In this document: piece by piece, positions 56,764-64,000 of the stretch | Layout of the letters: every line of letters begins with the position of its first letter | Numbering within the stretch: position 1 is the stretch's first letter | Assembly (NCBI RefSeq): GCF_020921035.1 | Contig: NC_063151.1 | Location: 29,332,934 to 29,396,933, forward strand | Source of the DNA: Rhodamnia argentea | Lineage: Eukaryota > Streptophyta > Magnoliopsida > Myrtales > Myrtaceae | Direction of reading: 5' to 3' | Length of the DNA stretch: 64,000 nucleotides | Translations under genes and position numbers: made by a program | Notes under the pieces: model-generated | Databases searched by the model: none | Told to the model about the DNA's origin: nothing | Seen by the model: only the letters and a program-made list of their open reading frames with translations

Positions 56764-59700
56764 CTATTCATTAAGCCAGCCGAAAGTATTCTGTTGAGAG
56801 TACGGCCGACGAGGACCAGTAGCAAAGCCAAAAGAATCGCCTCCATGTCCAGGTTGCGGCCCCCTGTTAAGATCAAGATACCCGTTTCCACGAATCACGG
56901 GTGCCTCGGGCCTCACATTGTTCATTCTCATTGGATTCAGCTCATCCAAACGGGGAGCATATCGTTGCATCGCAGACATGTCCATTCGCTGGGATGATTC
57001 GGCGATGGAACCCAGGAGTCCATAGGTAGATGTCAAGGCCCCTGGCTGGCTGTACCTGGGATCATGACCTGCCATGTAATTTCTTTGAGACACATTTGGA
57101 TCTTGCTGACCATAAAGTCGGACCTGTGAAAGCCTCTCCAGGTCCCTCCAACATCTCTCTTCAGGTTCAGAAACATTGGGTCTGTAGTTATCAGTGTCCC
57201 TCATACGAGCCGTATGCAGACCCTCCAAGTTCTGAGCCCCAGAATTGGTAAGAGGACCACCACCACTTGACCATCTCTGAGTTGAATAATATCTGTTGTT
57301 GTTCAGTCCATACATCCTGTTGGCATCATCAGAGAGAGTGGATCCTCGCGAACCATAAAAGTCCTCAGCATGTGACATAGACATGCGTGGGTCAGCTTGT
57401 TGATAATTCATGCCACTGACATCATTCTCAAAGGGAACTCCATGTGATATTGAGGATCGGTCATTGACTGACGACTTGGGTGAGGGACGACGAGAGGTTA
57501 CCTTTGCTGGCGGCTCCTCATCAATTTCTCTTCCACTTGTTCCTCTACCACTTGCCTTTTCCCTAGAGGACCGATCATTGAACGAAGACTCCACATTCGT
57601 CAAATCCTTCTCATCAATTTCTCTTCCACTTGTTCGGCTACCATTGGTCTTTTGCTTAGAGGACCGATTGTAGAATGCCAACTTACCATCTGTCAACTTA
57701 GGCGAGGGATGATGAGGTGTTTCCTTGGCAGGTGACTTCCCATGAATTTCTCTTCCACTTGTTCCTATACCAATGGCCTTACCCTTAGAAGTCCCAGTAG
57801 ACTGGCTCTCCCAGCTTTCTCTCCCACTGTCATTTCGAGAAAAACGCCCTTTTTGACCTTCAGCCATATTGACTCTGTCTTTGGTTTCTTCAGGCCTACC
57901 CATTGGCATGGAGGTATCACTTGTAAGTGACAAACTCCGGTCATCGTTCAGATAATGAAGATCCAGTGATCCATTGCAGTCCTCATTTGACCATGGAAGC
58001 CTACTCTTCGTGGGCAAGTGACCCTGCTTTTGGGCTATGGTCCTGTGTTTTGCAGTCCAATCTCGACGGCTCCATAGATACAGCAAAGGTGGCCTATTGT
58101 TCCACTGTTCAATTTGTTTATCCTTCACATCCACAGAACCTGGCAAATAAAATGACTGAAAACGAAAATGTTACAGTTAATCCATCAGATGCAAACATAA
58201 AATTGGAAGGATGAACAGGACGTCCCATTTTACCTTTCCAGACAAGAATCGATCGTCTTCCCACACCAGATCATACCGAAACTTTTTCTCATCTAATCTG
58301 CAATGCACCACTAGATTTAAGTGTTTGCAAAGGAAAAGGAGAGGCTAAAAGTAAAGCAGTTACCTTTCAGTTTCTGATGGAACAATCAGCATAAGGAGCT
58401 TTGGTTTGAATTGAAGAGCTTTATCAATAAACTTGTTCGCCAATGCTCCTCTAACTCCAAAAGGAGGATTTAGCCCCATGATCTACTCAGGAAGCAACAT
58501 AATATAATGATAAATCATTCAATAACGTATGGACATGTTCAGAGAGAGAGGGGGACAGGAGCAAAAGGGCCAATACACCCAACCAAAATGCGGAAAGGTA
58601 AACCAAAACTCTGCATCTTACCAATTTTGACCCATAAGGTAGCTCTTTTAGTTGGACCGTCATCCAGTCCCTTAGTTCAAACTCGAAGTTATTCTGCAAT
58701 CAAAGGAAGGAGAAACTATATAAAACCAGACTTACACGAAGGCAAGTCCAGGTTCATTTACCAAGTACATTTCACAGAGACCATAGCAACACCCGCATCA
58801 CCAGCAAATGCTAAGTCGACCAAGTATTCTTCTTCATGGCATTCACTGAAAACTGAATTGCTCAAAGCAAATGTAAAGCATAAAAACTGGGTCACTACAG
58901 GCCACAACCTGGAAAAACTCTAGCAGAGTCTCCCTATTTCAACCTATAGGCATCAAGAAGAATATCTAACAAATTGCAAGTTCAAAAACAAATGAGGAAC
59001 ATGAAAAATAAAACTATTTTCTAAACCCCAGGCAAATTGCATTTGACAGACACAGACTAAAGTTCCATGTCATCCAACTTATTGACAGTCGTGTGCAACT
59101 CAAATGTAAATGAGGCTTCACCCTCTTCAAGAAATTAACAGACAAATTATCTCCTCAAATATCCAAGGATGCAAACAGAGCAGGGAAGTTTCACACACCC
59201 ACAAATGGACCCCACTGCAACCACATGCGGAGAAGGCACACACAAAATAAGTACATGGGTCACTAGTAAACATGCTCAAATTATGTTGGCATGCTCAAGT
59301 TTCTCATACAAGCTTCAAAAGCAACAGCATCCTGCAAAATTGTCATTACTCCAAATTTCAAAGCTCCAGCATAACCGAAGTGGTGAGACCAAAGTGGGAG
59401 CAATGGGGATAAAGCTGAGAAAGCAGGTAACTGTGGTTGGCTTACAACAACTTACTCATGTCCTCCTTTATGGTTCTAGACAGCCTATTCCTCCTCCATA
59501 TTTCATAGTTAACAGGTTGGCTAAGCTTTCCCGCACTTCAAACCATGATCCAACAATTTCCAACCAAATTTTGGTACTAATTTCCTTTAACAAAATATTC
59601 AGTTTGTCTACTCCACACTTAAATTATAACTTCCAAAGAATTATATATCAATGCATGTAGGTAGGCTACATGAGTCCTCCTGAATCAACATGTACTGCTA

Positions 59701-62700
59701 AGCAGGTCATGGAGATATTTTTCACCATCAGGAAGATTCATTGCTCCTCACAAGCACGAGTACCTCAACACTTCATCCGCCTCTGTGACTTGTGTACAGG
59801 CCATACAAATGCAGCATTGCAGATGTCGACTCTGAATATGGAGAAATTCAGAGGATATCATGCGAAAGGAACCACATTGTTCCTAAGGAAATCTGGCCTA
59901 ATGCATTCGAAATAGAAGTACCATGGGATTATAGGCAGGCATATGAACCAACTAGAGATTCTATCAGACAAGCCTTATTGGAGTTCTATGCAAATAACAC
60001 TTCCTCAGCCTGTATAGCCACCTCAACCTCCGCAGCCCAACATCAGTCTTCTGCCCAAGACCCTTGGGGTGGACCACTTACTCAGGATCCATGAAATTAA
60101 GGTCCCCCCCTGATCTCCAGAATATATCCAGCTGGCTGCAACCGACAATTCCTCACAGGGATCAAATTCTCCTCAAAGAGAATCCGATGCCAGCACTAGC
60201 AACAAAAAGCATCTTCAGATTCTCTCAACATAGAAAGGATACAGCTTATTTTAGACCTGAAACAATGGAAATGCAAGAGGTATGCTGATGAGGACAATCC
60301 TGAAGATGTCCTCTCGTCTGTGATTTTCCAAACCCCTCATTGTGAATTATTGATGGGGTGAACTGGTTAAATGAGTATGTTCTCCACTTGCCACTCTGCA
60401 GATCTTGTGGATCAGAAAATTTCTGTGACTTGAAAGTTTTATGGTATATTCGTGCTTTCAGGAGACTAAAAGGCAGTCCCTTGTTTAAGGCCTAGGAAGG
60501 GCCATGTTTGAGGGGTAGGATATCTGTATCAAATATTCATGAGTCCATTCCATAGCCCCTTCTCTCGTATGCCAAGAACATCTGAAGCGAAGTTCTCTGG
60601 TCTAATCCTCATTAGAGCCACTCCCAACTTTTTTCTACGAATAGACTCGATTCAATCTATCACCAAATGCGCACACACTCATCAACGCATTCTTATCTCA
60701 AACATTGGGGAACGCTTTCCTTTGTGCTCCAGCTCGCATTACAAGTTCCTTTTGTGGCAACCTATATTTCTTTAAGTTCTAGCTGTTATGCCAATAATCT
60801 CAGCTCTAGCCTCTACTTCTAAATTGTTTTTCCTAAATTTTTTGGCACCTCTTTCTTTGACTACCAAGGCTCCTTAGAAGCTTCCTCCAAAACCTCTTTG
60901 ACCACTCCTCAAACATAACCAGCCACAGCTTTGCAGGTGTTGTTTGTTCCGTAGCTCCTCCAAATACTGTTAGCATATCCTAGAACCATATATCATAGGA
61001 TCCCAAACCTGATCTAAGCTTTTTAAACCATTAGGTAATAAAAAGAAAAAAGAAACTCGCATGAATATATCACACTTTTTTTTTTGGTCAGAATTATATC
61101 ACACTCTTTGACTCTATTGTATTACAAACATATTTTCTATGTGATCATGAATGAAACTACTGCTTATTGGAACAACTTGCATGATGACTTGTACAAATGG
61201 ATGCTTGAGACAGTATGATTATTTCATACTCAACTTAGTCTAACCTCAGATACTACACATAATAACTATGGCAACCCTAAATTTCCATGCCACAATCTAA
61301 GGAATTGTCTCTTCTTTACTACCCTGGAACAGGAACAAAAAAAGGCTCTACGTCCCTCAACCTCCTCCCAGTGAAACAAGTCAACAACAACTAGACACGA
61401 GCTTACCAACAATCATAACCAAAAAACCATCCTCACGAAAATTCCCAAAAAAAAAAAAACAGCCATGCTGCGTCTGCAAAGACAACTAAAACATTCTTCA
61501 CACATAAAACTTAATGGAACGAGGTAGCACGTGCAAATTACCTTTGGTGGAAAAATATCATAATTTTTGTAAGAGCACTTCTTTCCGGTCTCTTCAAGCT
61601 TCTTTGCCATTAAGCGGCTAAAATCATTAGCCCCACAACAGAAGTCAACAATCTGCTAACACAGTTTTTATGAGTTAGACAAGTGACAGCAAAACTTTGT
61701 ATGAACAGAGCCTTAAAAGAGGGAAAAGTGTAAGAAGCAGATTTCTTTTTTATGGGAAAGACTGGTGAAAGATTAAATATTCACACGGGGGTATGTGATG
61801 ATTGTCAGATTTGTTTGAAGAGATACAAGCTCAAGCTATGCAATTCAGAATTTCAATCCCTCAGGAGGAACCTCACCAATCATATTCCCGATCACATACA
61901 GCATCATGATCTTCTACGTTAAAATTCTCAAGCATCAAGAGTGGAAACAAACTACAAAGCATTACGCTTCTTACCATGTCACCATCCCCAACATACCAAT
62001 GGAGCTTGTCAACAATCTGCATCCAAGGATGTATCATTAAAATTTGCACGTCACTCATACAAACATACGGCAAAAATAGGACACAAGCTTCTTTCAAGAC
62101 ACGTTATTTCTTTGAAAAAAAATGCCTATCCGACGGAACAACCGACAATATTTATGCACATCATTCACCGAGCACAAATCTGTCACCAGTTCAAATAAGT
62201 CATCAACTGCTCACGTGCATTTTTTATTTGTCAATGGGAGACAGATATCTTTTAGGGACTTGTCTCATCAAAATAACTGACCGCTTCAATATTTTCTAAT
62301 AGAATTTTGTTTGTTAATTTCATTAGTTAAAAAAACCTGTATAAAGATCAGATTAGATGGTAGCATATATACCTCAAATGAAGATTCAATGAAAACAAAA
62401 AGCAATCAGATGAAAGGGACCAATTAACTCATTATAACAAATAAACTAACAGAAACCTAGTGGGTGGGCTGACCAAGTGAACTTCCAAATTCGCTACTTT
62501 GTATGATTATATAAGAACCTAGCCTCTCTAAAAGGCCGAGTAAGGAAGCTAAGGAAATGAAAACATCCATCTTCTTTTCTTAATTAAGAAAACCTGACTT
62601 GCAATGAGGTATAAGGGGACAAATATAGAGTATGGAGAGAGTAGCGATAGATGAAATCCATATGTCCTACGTTTTCTTGCTTCAAGAAGATGTATTCAAC

Positions 62701-64000
62701 AAAAATCAGGAGGATTTCCTAGAAATGGCAACAGATTTAAGTACGAGATTCCAGAATAGGTTTCTGCAAGCATAAATAGAGCAACAATTTGCAAGTTGTT
62801 GACTTCCATAGAATTTCATAGAAGTGTTACTTTGTGAATGGGCTGGCTCACATTTGGTTACTTCTATGTGGTAAGTCATATTCCTTATCAAATGAAAGGG
62901 GGTCCAAAAATCTTTAAAACTCCATAACAGAAGGTCGAAAATCAATTTATTTATCATTACTTATGTATTTCATTCTGCTGTGTAACAATTAGCCAAAATA
63001 TCTTTGCTTAATTTGGGGCTTACTCTAATGAACCAATGGAATATTTAGACTTCGATATTCAATAAATTTTCCGGCATTTTTTATAAAGTAAACAAAGCAC
63101 TACATCTGCAAATAAAACCAACTAAAACTGCCAATTCAAAAAAGGCTTCAGATTCATAGAACAATCACCTCTTGAAGTTTATCCACTTTTGTAAAATGTC
63201 GACCAAAGGAAGTGTAGCGCATACCATATATGAATGGTGCAAGATATACTCTAAGCTTGTCCTACAGTCAATCAAATCAGCATATGAGAGATTGTTCCAT
63301 CAACAAAAATATTGATACAGGATGTAAAACATCCATAAAGCATAGCAAGGGCAACAAATCTCAAGAGCAGGCTATGTAAGTGAACTAACGTATTTTTCTT
63401 TTCACGAGTATCAGCAAAAAAATCGTGCATGAACCTCCAATGGTTATAAAGGATAAGAAACAGCTCATTACAAAAAATTCATAGACAGATAAATAAATTA
63501 AAACAAAATAAAGATGATGATCAAAACAAATAACCGATGCAATGCTAAAAATAAAGGACCAAATCGAAGGGAAAAAGTTTAATCTATGGTCTGAGTTCAC
63601 ATTAGGCCAACACTAGGAACAATGGTTTTGATAACTTAAAAGCCTAGTTATTCTTTCCACTTAAGAGAAAAAAAAAAAATGAGTGCCACCACAAAGTATT
63701 GTTTCAATCAAGCAGCAGTGCAAATTAAACCAGACATTAGAGGGAGAGGGGAAGAGAGAGAGACCACATCTCGAAGCGAAAATAGCCTCAAATTCTAGTA
63801 CAAAAAATAGAATGTGAAGGTGCTGAACCTTCCACTTAAATATCTGGGTTAGAACTTCTGGGTCACAGACAGCTTTTGCGTCTTCATTGCTGTCTCCTTG
63901 CTCTAGCCTCTGCAAAGCTGCTCTAAGAGCCTGCACATGCAATCTTTCAATTAAAGTATCCTTATTGACGCATTGAGTAAGTGCATAAGTATATACCTGA
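56764..64000 (-). CDS. EDM2: EDM2-like chromatin protein, N-terminal part outside window
   Basis: Plant nuclear regulator of transposon/NLR-intron heterochromatin and alternative polyadenylation (family knowledge). Minus-strand exons: 64000-63997 (partial), 63930-63829, 63261-63169, 62016-61975, 61652-61542, 58693-58622, 58482-58364, 58297-58234 and 58155-56764. The phases agree; about 664 residues are visible. Seen are a helical segment (LRAALQRLEQGDSNEDAKAV), the YLAPFIYGMRYTSFGRHFTK block, and a methyltransferase-like fold with IVDFCCGANDFSRLM and IMGLNPPFGVRGALANKF. NPPF resembles the catalytic motif of N6-adenine methylases. SFYLPGSVDVKDKQ and PPLLYLWSRRDWTAKH follow. The long last exon is Ser/Arg/Gly-rich and ends with DMSAMQRYAPRLDELNPMRM. 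PHD fingers expected N-terminally lie beyond base 64000. EDM2-like paralogues cannot be excluded. Confidence 0.93.
58694..61541. other. 2.85-kb EDM2 intron with an unassigned plus-strand open frame
   Basis: This is the largest intron in the window. It includes a plus-strand frame at 59792-60094 with VDSEYGEIQRISCERNHIVP and VPWDYRQAYEPTRDSIRQAL, preceded by gtgtacag, a plausible acceptor at about 59800. The frame then passes into low-complexity Ser/Ala/Gln and stops. I do not recognise the protein. It may be a fragment of an inserted element or a captured exon. The rest of the intron is pyrimidine-rich and shows no further structure I can support. Confidence 0.4.

Overview
This 64 kb window is nuclear DNA from a flowering plant, most likely a eudicot. 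Single genes are spread over 5-12 short exons, introns are AT-rich, (GA)n/(CT)n tracts sit in 5' leaders, and MITE-like repeats fill the gaps. Every recognisable protein is of plant type: organelle-targeted GrpE, trigger factor and FtsZ1, plus MAP65, LIP5, SYP5 and EDM2. I cannot name the species from sequence alone.

Layout. Plus strand: a 5'-truncated mitochondrial GrpE co-chaperone (39-2519), chloroplast trigger factor TIG (4770-10850), microtubule bundler MAP65-1 (14383-18749), the PP4-type phosphatase catalytic subunit PPX (20094-24468), and a PHD-finger/C-terminal BAH-like protein (28917-33578). Minus strand: LIP5/VTA1 (41521-36327). Plus strand: SYP5-type Qc-SNARE (43890-45643). Minus strand: plastid division FtsZ1 (50181-46505), V-ATPase subunit e (52978-51213; 70 residues in three tiny exons), an intronless MBOAT wax-synthase-like acyltransferase (55160-54090), and a 5'-truncated EDM2-like chromatin protein running off the right edge (64000-56764). 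I rebuilt the exons by hand from splice sites, reading-frame phase and family conservation. Of 59 coding introns, 58 fit GT-AG; one in SYP5 appears to be GC-AG.

The genes do not form a pathway. Their order matters more: as I remember Arabidopsis locus numbers, GrpE, TIG, MAP65-1, PPX2, FtsZ1, VHA-e, wax synthases and EDM2 lie in one run on chromosome 5 (At5g55200-55390). LIP5, with second copies of GrpE, MAP65 and PPX, lies on the duplicate block on chromosome 4 (about At4g26720-26780). This window carries both sets in one segment, so it looks like the less fractionated ancestral arrangement.

Gaps hold mostly non-autonomous DNA transposons, including one with 10-bp target repeats, one with roughly 190-bp inverted arms and a family with GC-rich inserts; a 1.1 kb tract saturated with GGCCCA/TGGGCC words; and small tandem duplications. 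I see no tRNA, rRNA, CRISPR, autonomous transposon or viral gene. I found no convincing new biological system. The best leads are a His at the presumed SNARE zero-layer position, the GC-AG intron, the GGCCCA-rich tract, the GC-cored elements, and an unexplained forward-strand ORF inside the largest EDM2 intron.
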